NCBI GenBank assembly: GCA_963576725.1
Contig: OY755241.1
Span: forward strand, 78,542,003 to 78,606,002
Reading direction: 5' to 3'
Source of the DNA: Azorinus chamasolen
Lineage: Eukaryota; Mollusca; Bivalvia; Cardiida; Solecurtidae
Length of the DNA stretch: 64,000 nt
Of the stretch, positions 23,705 to 35,689 are shown in pieces. The notes below the pieces were generated by a model. It had not been told where the DNA came from, made no database searches, and was given only the letters and a program-made list of their open reading frames with translations. Within the stretch, counting starts at the first letter, position 1. The number at the start of each line of letters is the position of its first letter. A program made the position numbers and the translations under genes.

Positions 23705-23867
23705 GGTTAATCCTACTGTAATTTGAAATTTGCGACGGTATATGAGGTTTTTAACGGTCTTAAATTATTTTAATGACTCCGCCTTTGGCGTCGCCATTAA
23801 AATAATTTGCGACCGTTAAAAACCTCATATACCGTCGCAAATTTCAAATTACAGTAGGATTAACCCT
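23702..23867. repeat. 166-bp near-perfect palindrome
   Basis: Arms tagggttaatcctactgtaa ... ttacagtaggattaacccta are inverted over about 70 bp each, with a short loop gactccgcctttggcgtcgc. Similar foldbacks stand at 36179-36317 and 61181-61316. Confidence 0.8.
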
Positions 23868-24189
23868 ATATTTATCACAATGGTTTCATAAAGTGACTTA
23901 CAGAGATGTAGAAAGGCGTATTTATGGAGGGAAGGGTTAAACATATTTTTCTCAGATTTCCTGATCAGTGGGTTCCTCTTGACCTAGGGGGCCTTTGGCT
24001 TGTGGTATGTGGATGGTTCTACTCGGGGTTTGTTTTTGCACAAAACAATGCGATTTGTTCCATGCATGAAGAACCTCAGGGACGTCCTCCACCTGTAATT
24101 AGCTGGACTCTGCTATATGACTAAAATACTGCTAAAGCGTTGTAAAAGGAAGATAAACAAATCCTCATGATCTGATTGCTTGAAAATAA

Positions 24190-24427
24190 GATTAACCCTT
24201 TCCCTCATATAAACGTGTTTTCACGCATTTGCAAACAGAGTAGACCCAGATCAGACGGCTCCTAGAGGAGCCGTCTGATCAGGGTCTACTCTGTTTGCTA
24301 ATATAATTTGATAGATCTGATTCTGCGCTTTCAAAAATGTCTACACCTTCCATGTTGCGTTTTTGTTCATGAATATTCAGTATGTATTGAAATTTGAAAT
24401 AAACATAGAACAGGGAAAGGGTTAAAT
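24190..24427. mobile_element. Full MITE, ttaaccctttccct family
   Basis: It has complete terminal arms, a perfect core cagacggctcctagaggagc, and ends in acagggaaagggttaa. This is one of the best-preserved copies. Confidence 0.7.
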
Positions 24428-24453
24428 GTGGAGGCTTTATATAAAAGCAATAA

Positions 24454-25668
24454 ATATTGTTACGTCCAGCTATGGACGTTGGTTAACGTGAGGGGATAAA
24501 TATAAATAAATCAAGACGATATCAATTTAAAATATTCTGGTGATTGTTATTCAGAATTCTCTAGATTCTTCCACAAATAGATACATACGAACTCAAACAA
24601 CTTATCATACTATGGGCCTAGTAAACACCACACACGGCAAACCTCTTGCAAATAGCTCTTGTAAATGAATTTATCAATGGATCAAGATCCAATCGATCTG
24701 CTTATGTCAATCTCAGTCTTAATGATATAAATCTAGGTGGTGGATCGGTAGCTACAGCACAACGTCAGCGACCAAAGTATTTTATAAATAAGTTGCCAAA
24801 CCGCGTAATTCGAATAAAGCTTTAAATCTGTAAAATGCCAAGATCTGCAATTATTCTATAGATCAGTCGAAATTCTGTCATAAAATGAAATGCTTTCATC
24901 TATGTTCTATTCATATGCCTTAAAATGCGCACCATTAGAATGTAGTATTTCTGAAACAGGCTAGCGTAGTTCTTGACCCAAGCTCAACTCCCTCAACTCT
25001 CTGATTTCCAGCCAAAAATCCGGCTCTTTTATACTCGCGCTCAGATTCCCAGTCAAAAGTGGTAGGAAACTGACAAAAAGAAGGTTGGAAAAGGTCACGT
25101 GATTCGTCCCCGTCAAAACTGACTGGAAACTGTCAAGTTTTGACGGGCTGATCAAGTGGTTGAACAATCAAATACTGGTTGGTGGTTGGAAATGCTAGGT
25201 AACGCGCGTGAAAACATTCAGCCTCCGGTTACATATGAAGAACTATGTTATACTGTTTGAAAATATTACAAACTAGTTTGATCATGAAAACTCGCCAACA
25301 AAATCCCAAAATAAATATGTACCATAGGGAAATAGATATCTTGAGCCTTTCTTTTTGGCATAGCTATGGTAATTCTGTCTGCTTTGAGCGTTATTTCTAT
25401 AGTAAACAACCCACAATGCATCACTGTAGCAACCAAGATGGCGGACATTATACTGTAGCACCTCACATACTAGGCCCTAAAATCGAGTGCATTTCAGCTA
25501 AACAAATAAATATGAGGATTAAAACATGCATGTGCCAAGTCAAGTAAGAAAAGATACAGCTTTCTAGCAAGTGAAACTGGAATGACAACACGATGCACAG
25601 TGTATTTCATCCTCTGTCTCTGGGGTCAGAAGTCGACGTACATGAGTGCATCGCGGATGCTACAATAT
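24454..25668. mobile_element. Possible solo LTR, TG...CA, ATAT duplication
   Basis: A 1.2-kb unique block begins TGTTACGTCCAG (24458) and ends GATGCTACA (25664). ATAT flanks it on both sides (24454-24457 and 25665-25668). TG...CA ends and a 4-5 bp duplication suit a long terminal repeat, but no partner LTR, primer-binding site or retroelement protein is in the window. It could instead be another insertion type. Confidence 0.4.
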
Positions 25669-26994
25669 TAATGTGTTCCCATTTCATTCCTGAAGTTATA
25701 ATTGTCTGGCTTGTTACAGCTACTACATTTATGTAGGGATATCTGTATATGTTGCACCTATCATTTTTCTGTCATACTTTGTTTTGCTGATAATGTTTGT
25801 GAATTTGTGTTCAAAGTTATGATAATGTTTATATACAAGCAGTATAGTTAAAGCATTTTCAGCCTTGAATTTATATGTATTGCCTTTGGAAATTGAAACT
25901 CATCTGTATTCCTTTGATGGTGATAGGGAGTATGAATCAGGAAGTCAAACACAAGTGATATGGGTTTTTTCTTAATCTTAAGTGCCTATTCAGTACAATC
26001 ATTTCATCGGGGCACTTGCAGAAAACAATATCAGCTCTGTCCTGAGAAAAGGAAGGTATGCAGTCCCAGACCAGCTTCCAATATTTGACAGTCTACAATT
26101 ATATGTGTACAGTATAGCCAGGTGAAAGCTAAATGCTACATGAAAGGAGGTTTCTGTATTACTTTTGTCCTGCATGAAGCAGCCACCTGCTTTGTAAGAC
26201 ACCAAGTTATCTGTTTTTAGAAAGGTATTGCCATAGCCTTAGCGTCATCACTATTGTGAGCATTGCGTAAAATAATTACATTTCGTCATACTTTTAGCAT
26301 CAGTACAGCTATCCCTATCAAACTTCTCATAGATGTTCACCATTACAAGATATACTTTCATGCATGTTAAACGAATTCTATCCCATTAAAACTGATTTTC
26401 ATGACAGACGAGCGACTGAATCTGCTTGCTGTGTTCATGTTCATAAAGTGGTCCTTGTATAGATATTCTACTATAGTAAATCATTATTAAATCAGAAAAG
26501 TAATGTAGACCAAGATGAGATGATTCTGATATAGCAATTAGTCACGATCTACATTGTTTTCAAAGCTCTAAAGATCTACTTTTATCATGGATGTGACTCA
26601 CATCTTTGTGTGATGCTGTTAATGTGTATAATGGTAAAGCCTCTGGGGATTTTTTCGAGGATGCAGAATTGTCAGGAGTGTTTATGTCGGTGAATTTATA
26701 TTTGATGTTCAGTATTATTTTTTATTTGTTTGATGATGTATAATATCTTTTTGTTGTGTTTGAATAGTTTATGACATATAGAATTAGTTTATGCGGTCAG
26801 AATTGAAATGTGAAGGTTTATTTTTTAATGTACATGTATCCAAAAATCAATTTACCGGTTGTATGTTTTATTATGGCATACATGTGTGGATTATTAGCAG
26901 CTTCGTAAACTGCTTCTTCAACTGTTTATTTGTAAACTTAACAAATCTCTATAACAGGCATTCCAACAACGGTTTACCATCAAGTATTTAACCC
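25669..26994. other. Low-complexity AT-rich spacer, no gene seen
   Basis: A fragment of the agcagccacctgc repeat lies near 26120-26220. No exon with a recognisable product was found. Confidence 0.4.
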
Positions 26995-27290
26995 TTTATT
27001 TCATGAATATTAAGTAAGAAATTTTTTATTAAAAATGATTTTACATATTAACCCATTCCCTGTTCTATGGATATCATTTTTCAGTACCTACTGCATATTC
27101 ATGGAAAAAATAATTATAATCAAATATTGAAGGTGGAATATTGTGGCCGTTCTAGAAAGTAAAGAAACATAGCTATCAAGTTCCATTAGCAAACAGGGCA
27201 GACCCTGATCAGATGACTCCTCTAGGAGCCGTCTGATCTGGGTCTACTCTGTTTGCAGATGCATGAAAACATGTTTATAAAAAAAAATAC
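26995..27290. mobile_element. Reversed ttaaccctttccct MITE
   Basis: The order attcatgg..., then gcaaacagggcagaccctga, the core gactcctctaggagccgtct, then gcatgaaaac is the reverse of the copies at 20815 and 24190. Confidence 0.6.
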
Positions 27291-27303
27291 ATGTAAAATT
27301 ATT

Positions 27304-27345
27304 TTAACCCTTTCCCTCATATATTATATGACGGAAAGGGTTAAA
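27304..27345. mobile_element. Minimal MITE made only of its two ends
   Basis: taaccctttccctcatatat is directly followed by the inverted atatgacggaaagggttaa. The whole internal part of the family is missing. Confidence 0.55.
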
Positions 27346-27519
27346 ATAATTTGACATGTTAACAAGGGAAGTTTATCCCCTGGCAATAAGTATAGAGTGA
27401 GATCTATAGTTTTCTATAAGCAAACATCCTGCCTTTTATGCCTTTACAAACAGACTAAAGGGGCTATCTGGTCTGGGTCTGCTCTATTGCATAGACATTA
27501 AACTATGGAGCAAAAGTTT

Positions 27520-27745
27520 AACCCATTACCTCATAGGCTATTTTTAGATGCAACCTCTGAATTAATCTACCAAAAAGGAGCATTAATTAGAGAAAAGGAA
27601 ATTTTTAGAATTTTGTAGTTTGAAACCATGGTGATGAATAGAGCATTTGCTCCTACAGGAGCAAATGCTCTATCACAACTGTTTCACAAAGTGACCTTTA
27701 TAGAGTCGTCAAAAGTCATCAATATGAGGGTAAGGATTAAGGCAG
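27520..27745. mobile_element. MITE with gcatttgctcc palindrome (reverse)
   Basis: Its dyad is gcatttgctcctacaggagc, the left arm is aaccatggtgatgaatagag, and the right side is slightly shortened. Confidence 0.6.
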
Positions 27746-28393
27746 ATGGCTTAATGCTGGAAGAAAGAAATGCAGAGTACATTTAAACCTTGTTGACTAA
27801 AATGTTAAGTAAAGAAGATTTTAAGCAGGTGGCGACTAAATGCAGGGTAAAAGCCATATTGAATACGTATGTTTTACTTGGTGATACTATTTGCCGGTTA
27901 CATATTCATGCAATTCTTCGCCAGTTATATTTTCATGCAATGCTCTGCTTTGCCCATTTTGACCAGTAATATGATGAATGTATTGAAATGTAAAGAGCTT
28001 ACTGCTATAACAAACAGTAGATAATTAAAACTGAAACATAAGAGCTGTCTGATCTGGGTCTACTCAATTTGCAAAGTTGTAAAAGACAGTAAAAACCTTG
28101 GTAGTTTTTTCAAAGTTGCTGTGGTGATGGTTTACTTCAGAATTAAGTAGCAATGTGTTTAGATTTGTTGATGAGAAATTTTTGTCTGCTCTCAATATGA
28201 TGTATTGTAACTCTGTGTATATTCAAACTCTCATAATCATATTTACTTTGGTATTAATATTTGCTTTGATTTGTTTGTTTATTGTTTGTTTATTGTTCAC
28301 AAATTATTTTTAGGATATTTTATCATGGAGCAATAAAGACAATGGCACATGGGTACACAGCATATGATGACAAAATAATCATTTGTTCACTGT

Positions 28394-29700
28394 GTTTTTT
28401 ATACGCCCACCTAATAAAGGTGGTCGTATATTGTCGTGGCCCTGTCCGTCCGTCCGTTCGTTCGTTCGTTCGTTCGTTCGTCCGTCAACATTTTGTTTGT
28501 CCGCTGTTTTCTGGGAAAACTATTTGACAGATATTAATGAAACTTCACACAAATGTTAAATGCATCAAGATCTGAAGCTGACTTGCTTCTGAGGTTCATT
28601 TGATTTTTCATTTCAGAGTTATGGCCCTTGTCCTTAAAAAATATGCAAATATTTTGTCCGCTGTTTTCTGGGAAAACTATTTGAGAGATATTAATGAAAC
28701 TTCACACAAATGTTTAATGCATCAAGATCTGAAGCTGAGTCGATTCTGAGGTTCATTTGATTTTTCGTTTTGGAGTTATGGCCCTTTTACTTAAAAAAAT
28801 ACATGCAAATAGTTTGTCTGCTGTTTTCTGGGAAAACTATTTGACAGATATTAATGAAACTTCACACACATGTTTAATGCATCAAGATCTGAAACTGACT
28901 TGATTCTGAGGTTCATTTGATTTTTCATTTCAGAGTTATGGCCCTTGTCCTTAGAAAATATGCAAATAGTTTGTCCACTGTTTTCTGAGAAAACTATTTG
29001 AGAGATATTAATGAAACTTCACACAAATGTTTAATGCATCAAGATCTGAAATTGAATTGATTCTGAGGATCATTTCATTTTTCGTTTCAGAGTTATGGCC
29101 CTTGTCCTTAAAAAATAATGCAAATAGTTTGTTCGCTGTTTCCTGGGAAAACTATTTGAGAGATATTAATGAAACTTCACAAAAATATTTAATGCATCAA
29201 GATCTGTTGCTGAGTCGATTTTGAGGTTTATTTGATTTTTTGTTTCGGAGTTATTGCCCTTTTACTTTAAAAAAATGCAAATATATGCAAATAGTTTGTC
29301 CGCTGTTTTCTGGCAAAACTGTTTGACAGATATTTATGAAACTTCATACACATGTTTAATGTATCAAGACCTGAAGCTAAGTCGATTCTGAGGATCATTT
29401 GATTTTTTGTTTCTGAGTTATGGCCCTTGCACTTAAAAAAATAATGCAAATCTATGCAAGTATGAGGATGGTCATAGCTTTTTCATTTGAAATGATATTT
29501 ACTTCAATTTTTTTATATGGTTAAACCTTAATGTGAATCCGCAAAAATGATATTCCTTTCATTTTAAAAAAAATAGTATCACCTTAATATGGAAATCAAG
29601 ATCTGAAGCACAGATTAGAAAATGTCAACACTTATAAGGCATGTTGAATTAGAGAAAGTTTGCAAGTGGGCGTATTATGTACCGTATGCGGTACTCTTGT
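28394..29700 (-). mobile_element. Helitron-like element, ~157-bp tandem body
   Basis: Head tatacgcccacctaataaag, gtccgttcgttcgttcgttc microsatellite, about six units with tttgtccgctgttttctggg, and tail tgcggtactcttgt. Same family as 6181-7870. Confidence 0.7.
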
Positions 29701-29749
29701 GATGGTTTGCTTCAGTTTATCTGTCATTTTTCTGTGTTAAATCATCTTA

Positions 29750-30180
29750 AACCTTTACCTAATGAATATTCATGTAAGAAATAATGACATCATGAATTTT
29801 AATTAGATGAATTTTTATAATGGCATATAAGCAAGGTAAATTTTGGCCGTGGCAAGAACTGTAGAATATATTCTGTAAGAAAACAAAGTAGAGCCAGATC
29901 ACACATCTCCCATACCACAGCAGACTGATCTGGGTCTATTTTGTTTGCCAAGACACCTCTATTAGATAGTATGTGTATGAATGGATTTAGTCATGTAGTA
30001 ATACCCTACTGCAGTTGGGGTTCCCATTGCCAATGTAATATCAGAGCAACAGATAAAGGTGTGAATTTAAATAATAAAATCGCAATTTCTCCACCAAACC
30101 CTATGATGTGACCTTTCTTTAGAACCTATAGAGTGGTAATGCCATAGGGCTTGGTTGATATTCTTGAACATGTTTAATTT
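29750..30180. repeat. MITE plus caaaccctatg repeat
   Basis: A ttaaccctttcc-type MITE (tgaatattcatgtaagaaat ... gatctgggtctattttg...) lies at about 29750-29990. A palindromic caaaccctatgatgtgacc/ agggcttgg module follows at about 30085-30170. Confidence 0.5.
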
Positions 30181-30204
30181 ACGTCTCTTATCTGAAGCTC
30201 TAAT

Positions 30205-31219
30205 ATACATGTGCTTATCAGTTTTTCATAGGAAATTTTTTTAAAATCTTCTTCTCTGAAACTGTAAGGCATAGACCTTTGATATTTGGTATGTAGCATG
30301 ATCTAATGGTCCTCTACTAAGATTGTTCAAATTATGACCCCTGGGCCAAAAATGGCCCCACCCCGGGGCTTATCAGTTTTTCATAGGAAAATCTTTAAAT
30401 ATATTCTTCTCTAAAATTATAAGGTATAGACCTTTGATATTTGGTATGAAGCATTATCTTATGGTCCTCTACATACATTGTTAAATTATGACTCCCGGGC
30501 CAAAAATGGCCCCACACATGGGCTTATCAGTTTTTCATTGGAAAATCTTTAAAAATATTCTTCTCTGAAACTGTTAGGCCTAGACCTTTCATAATTGTTA
30601 TGTAGCATGATCTAATGGTCCTCTATAAAAGTGGTTCAAATTATGACCCCCGTGCCAAAAATGTCCCCACCCAAGGGCTTATCAGTTTTTCATAGGAAAA
30701 TCTTTAAAAATCTTCTTCTCTGAAAGTGTAAGGCCTAGACCTTTGATATTTGGTATGTAGCATGATCTTATGGTCCTCTACAAATATTGTTCAAATTATA
30801 ACCCCCGGGCCAAAAATGGCCCCGCCCAAGGGCTTATTAGTTTTTCATTGGAAAATCTTTAAAAATCTACTGAAACTGTAAGGCCTAGACCATTGATATT
30901 TGGTGTGACTAACATGATCTAATGGTCCTCTATAAATATGTAGATGTGGCTTGTGGTCCTCTGCCAAGAATGTTTAACTTACAACCCTGACCACTGGGCG
31001 AAACTTGGCCCTGCCTCAGGGCTTATCAGTTTTTCATGGGAAAAATATGAAATATTATTTCTCTCTGAAACCATAAGGCTTAGGCCTTTAATTAATGACA
31101 TACTGCTTTGCCTTGTGGTTCTCTACCAAGGTTGTCCACATAATTCTTTGTGGTAAAAAATGGCCCAGCCCCTGGGGTTATCTCAGGTGAGCGCTTCAGG
31201 GCCTCATGGCCCTCTTGTT
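30205..31219 (-). mobile_element. Helitron-like element of the 155-bp family, head missing
   Basis: It starts inside a repeat unit (cttatcagtttttcatagga) and runs through about six units to the tail catggccctcttgtt. The minisatellite that follows begins at its very end. Confidence 0.65.
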
Positions 31220-31695
31220 GTATGGTTGCTGTAGACATGGTTTACTGTTTTGACTGTTATATCTCGTGTCCTGTATTTTGTATGGTTGCTGTAGACACGG
31301 TTTACTGTTTTGGCTGTTATATCTCTTGTCCTGTATTTTGGATGGTTGCTGTAGACACGGTTTACTGTTTTGACTGTTATATCTCGTGTCCTGTATTATA
31401 GATGGTTGCTGTAGACACTTTTTACTGTTTGACTGTTATATCTTGGGTCCTGTATTATAGATGTAGACATGGTTTACAGTTTTGGCTGTTATATCTTGTG
31501 CCCTGTATTTTGTGTGGTTGCTGTAGACATGATTTACAGTTTTGGCTGTTATATCTCGTGTCCTGTATTTCAGATGGTTGCTGTAGACACGTTTTACAGT
31601 TTTGACTGTTATATCTCGTGTCCTGTATTATAGGTGGTTGCTGTAGACACGTTTTACTGTTTGACTGTTATATCTTTGGGTCCTGTATGTATAAC
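31220..31695. repeat. 60-bp minisatellite
   Basis: About eight copies of a 60-bp unit (atggttgctgtagacacggt, tttgactgttatatctcgtg). Start words are at 31222, 31282 and 31342. Units keep an open frame because 60 is divisible by three, but this is not protein-coding evidence. The array ends about 30 bp before the first SBNO exon acceptor. Confidence 0.8.
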
Positions 31696-31725
31696 ATTAG
31701 TATTGACTTGTTTTTGTGTCCTCAG

Positions 31726-31823
31726 TGTGTTGTGATAGGCCTGCAGTCAACAGGGGAGGCAAGGACCCTTGAACAGGTCGAGGAACTGGGTGGAGAGCTG
31801 AATGACTTCATATCAACAGCCAC
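31726..31823 (+). CDS. SBNO exon: [17 protein letters not shown]
   Basis: Acceptor tgtgtcctcag and donor gtaagt. It reads [20 protein letters not shown] then [12 protein letters not shown], almost identical to SBNO1 of other animals. It starts in phase 0 and ends with two bases. This is the first SBNO exon found; the preceding 'HQRFFKYL...' exon is not visible upstream. Confidence 0.93.
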
Positions 31824-32023
31824 GTAAGTATTGCATACGAACAAATACTGTCAGCTTTTCATGCGAACAAGGTTTTCTACTATTGTTATGTTTTGATGAT
31901 ATTCTGTGGCTTAAATTATTTACAGTTGGTTAACCTTTTCCCTTTGCGAACAGAGTAGACCCAATCAGATGACTCCTATAGGAGCCATCTGATCAGGATC
32001 TGCTCTGTTTAGTTATAACATTA

Positions 32024-33607
32024 TTATACCCCTACAACGAAGTTTGGAGGGGGGGGGGGGGTATACTGGAATCAGATCGTCTGATTGGAAGATTTTGTCC
32101 AGCCTTCTTCTACAGTTTTGCTTCAATTTTGTTGAAAGATTATATATAGCTTTATGACCATATAAAGCTGTGCACTGCATATTTCCATTATGGTCAGACT
32201 ACTAATTCAGGAGTTATCTCCCCTTTTTATACGCCCGTTTGAAAAAACGGGACGTATTATGGAATGGCGCTGTCTGTGCGTCTGGTTGTCTGTCCGTCTG
32301 TCTGTCTGTAACATCTCTAACTCAAGTTCCGCTTGGTGGATCCTTCTCAAATTTAGCCACAATGTTTATCTAGACATGCTACAGTAGCCTGCCAAGTCCC
32401 GGTTTGTTTATCCAAGGTCAAGGTCACGCAATTGGACTTAGAATTTACGTTTAGCAAAAATGTTAACCGGTCTGTCTGTCTGTAACATCTCTAACTCAAG
32501 TTCCGCTTGGTGGATCCTTCCAAAATTTGACCAAAATGTTTATCTAGACATGCTACAGTAGCCTGCCAAGTCCCGGCTCATTTATCCAAGGTCAAGGTCG
32601 CTTAATTGGACTTAGAATTTGCGTTTAGCATTTGCGTTAAGCAAAAATGTTAACCTCAATTTATGTGGAACAAGTCCACTTCTTTACATAACACTTTGTG
32701 ATAAAGCTTTGAAACTTGGAACACTTGTTCATCGTCACAACCTTCACCTGTAGGCAAGAGAAAATAACTCTTGTCAAGCATTTAAACTGAATTATGCCCC
32801 TTTTTAACTTAGAATTTTAGGTTAAGGCTTTGTTAAAGTCCATTTATTTACATAACCATTTGAGATAAAGCTTTTAAACTTAGAACACTTGTTCACCGTC
32901 ACAACTTTCACCTGTAGGCAAGAGTAAATAACTCTGTCAAGCATTTTGACCGAATTATGCCCCTTTTTAACTTAGAACTTTTGGTTAAGGCTTTGTTAAA
33001 GTCAATTTATTTACATAACCCTTTCAGATAAAGCTTTTTAACTTGGAACACTTGTTCACCATCACAATCTTAACCTGTAGACAAGAGTACATAACTCTTT
33101 CAAGCATTTTGACAGAATCATTCCCCTTTTTAACTTAGAATTTATGGTTAAGGCTTTGTTAAAGTCCATTTATTTACATAACCCTTTGAGATAAAGCTTT
33201 TAACCTTGGAACACTTGTTCACCATCACAAGCTTTACCTGTAGGCAAGAGTACATAACTCTGTCCAACATTTTGACAGAATTATTCCCCCTTTTTACGTA
33301 GAAATTTTGGTTAAGGTTTTGGTTAAAGTCCACTTATTTACATAATCCTTTCAGATAAAGCTTTTAAACTTGAAACATTTGTTCACCATCACAAGCTTCA
33401 TCTTCATCTCAAGCATTTAGACACAATTATGGCACTTTTTAATTTAGAATTTTCGGTTATGGTTTTTTGTTAAAGTATGCCTATTTACAACCTTGAAACT
33501 TGGTCGCAAAATTGAACTTAGAATTTGAATTTAGCAAATACGTTAACCCCAGTTTATGTTGAACAAAACCTCGACGGGCGTATATTGTGCCCACTGGCAC
33601 TCTTGTT
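32024..33607 (-). mobile_element. Two nested Helitron-like elements
   Basis: A fragment with head cccctacaacgaagtttgga and a G run (32024-32224) is interrupted by a second element. That one has head tatacgcccgtttgaaaaaa, gtctgtctgtctg, several ~145-bp units with gataaagcttttaaacttgg and caagagtaaataactctg, and tail tggcactcttgtt at 33607. Confidence 0.65.
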
Positions 33608-34805
33608 AGCTCATCTGAGCAAAGCTCAGGGTGAGCTTTTGGGAGACTTACGGTAAATATCTTGCGTCCGTTGTGCGTTGTCAACAATTTGTTTGTGAAC
33701 ACTCTAGCGGTCACAATTTTAGTCAAATCTTCATGAAACTTGGTCAGAATGATTGTCTTGATAAAATCTCGGACGGGTTCGAAAGAGGGTCATGTGAGGT
33801 AAAAAACTAGGTCACTAGGTCAAATAGTAGGAAAACCTTGTGAACACTCTAGAGGTCACATTTTTAGCCCAATCTTCATGAAACTCGGTCAGAATGATTG
33901 TCTTGATAACATCTCGGACAAGTTAGAAAGTGGGTCACATAACGCAAAACTAGGTCAAACAGTAGAAAAACCTTGTGAACACTCTAGTTGTCACATTTTT
34001 TGTCCAATCTTCACGAAACTTAGTCAGAATGATTGTCTTGATAAAATCTCGGACGGGTTCGAAAGTGGGTCATGTGGGGTCAAAAACTAGGTCACTAGGT
34101 CAAATAGGAAAATCTTGTGAACACTAGAGGTCACATTTTTACCTGAATTTTTATGAAACTTGATCAGAATGATTGCTTTGAAAAATTCTGGGATGAATTT
34201 GAAAGTGGGTCATGTGGGGTCAAAAAATAGGTCACTAGGTCAAATAGGAAAATCTTGTGAACACTAGAGGTCACATTTTTACCTGAATTTTTATGAAACT
34301 TGATCAGAATGATTGCTTTGAAAAATTCTGGGATGAGTTTGAAAGTGGGTCATGTGGGGTCAAAAAATAGGTCACTAGATTAAACTGAGAAACCTTGTGA
34401 CCAATCTAGTGGTTACATATTTTGTCCAATCCTCATGAAACTTGTTCAGAATGATTGTCTTTATGAAATCTCAGACAAGATAAAAAATTGGGCATGCTGG
34501 GTAACCTGTTATACACTAGGTCAAATAGTAGGAAAACCTTGTGAACACTCTAGAGGTCACATTTATAGCCAAATCTTCATGAAAATTGGTCAGAATGATT
34601 GTCCTGATAAAATCTTGGACAAGTTTAAATGTTGGTTACGTGGGGTCAAAAAGTAGGTCATTGGGTCGTATCTTAGTAAAATCTTGTTTACACTCCAGCG
34701 GCAACATTTTTAGCCCAATCTTCCTCAAACATGCTCAGAATGTTTGTCTTGGTGATATCAAGGTTGAGTGTGATCACTTGCCTTTGCAAAATGTGTATAC
34801 CTAGG
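33607..34805 (-). mobile_element. Helitron-like element, ~165-bp tandem body
   Basis: The head hairpin tgagcaaagctcagggtgag begins exactly where the previous element ends. Units carry cttgtgaacactctagaggt, catgaaacttggtcagaatg and aaactaggtcactaggtcaa. No clear tail is seen. Confidence 0.6.
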
Positions 34806-34875
34806 TGAGAGAATTTATAAAGGAACCCTCTGATCAGGATCTGCATTGTTTGTCATTCAAAATTCTTTAGCAATT

Positions 34876-35392
34876 TTTATGTCCCCATTGACAATAGTCA
34901 GGAGGCATTGTTTTGCACCCGTCCGTGTGTCATGCTTTTACATGCAGTTGGTTGTCACAGTTTTTCATTGTTTTATATCTCACTAACCACTATAGCTATT
35001 GGCATATACACATTAAATGCCACCCATACTTTCATTTCGAACCCAGCCCATGCTTCCCCGTAAGCCCAAGGTCAAATTCAAATGCTTCTAGGCAAGCACC
35101 ACCACAGGGGCATTTTTTATGTCCCCATTGACGATAGTGAGGAGGCATTGTTTTGCACCCGTCCGTGTGTCACGCTTTTACGTGCAGTTGGTTGTCACAG
35201 TTTTTCATTGTATTATATCTCACTAACCACTATAGCTATTGGCATATACACATTAAATGCCACCCATACTTTCATTTCGAACCCGGCCCATGCTTCCCCG
35301 CAAGGCCAAGGTCAAATTCAAATGCTTCTAGGCAAGCACCACCACAGGGGCATCGCTTTGTCTTACAGACACAAGTTTTTAGTTTACTTAAG
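34876..35392 (-). mobile_element. Tandem pair of Helitron-like elements (atgtccccattgac head)
   Basis: Two heads, atgtccccattgacaatagt (34879) and atgtccccattgacgatagt (35119), are 240 bp apart and followed by near-identical bodies; only the second has a tail. Related full or partial copies are at 40130, 48255 and 58615. Confidence 0.6.
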
Positions 35393-35491
35393 TCACTTTC
35401 ATACTGATTGACTTTATAGTTAAACACAATGGGCCATTCTATTTGGAATAATCAGCATTCAAAGTGTTTAAGGGACTACTATTTTTTTCAG

Positions 35492-35640
35492 AGGTGTGCT
35501 GCAAACTTTGGTGGAAAAACATTTTCCAGCTCCAGACAGACGAAAATTCTTTGATGTGTTTGGTTTGGGAGGGGGAAGTAGCTCCATGTTCAATGAAGAT
35601 AGCAACTCGTCTACATTTGGCAGTAACAAAAGGAAAAAGG
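35492..35640 (+). CDS. SBNO exon: GVLQTLVEKHFPAPDRRKFF
   Basis: Acceptor tttttttcag and donor gtaagt. It reads TGVLQTLVEKHFPAPDRRKF, then DVFGLGGGSSSMF and a polar stretch ending NKRKKG. The first part is the conserved 'KGV.Q.L.EKHFPAPDR' segment. 149 nt; phases fit both neighbours. Confidence 0.93.
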
Positions 35641-35689
35641 GTAAGTCTGAAATATAATGGATTATTTCCAGTCATCATAAATTCTGGGA

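Larger units (their letters stand above)
22863..23940. mobile_element. MITE split by a nested insertion
   Basis: The gcatttgctcc palindrome MITE is intact to ctctatt (23017) and resumes at atttatcacaatgg (23870). TATT is present at both break points, consistent with a 4-bp target duplication. The inserted DNA is 23018-23868. Confidence 0.7.

Noticed and set aside
31150..31620. Cys-rich repetitive ORFs (MVAVDTVYCF units)
   Set aside because: These are translations of the 60-bp minisatellite, not a protein family.
22311..31725. N-terminal SBNO exons between the two loci
   Set aside because: I looked for peptides such as the HQRFFKYL segment and the first helicase lobe and found none. A short or diverged exon could have been missed.
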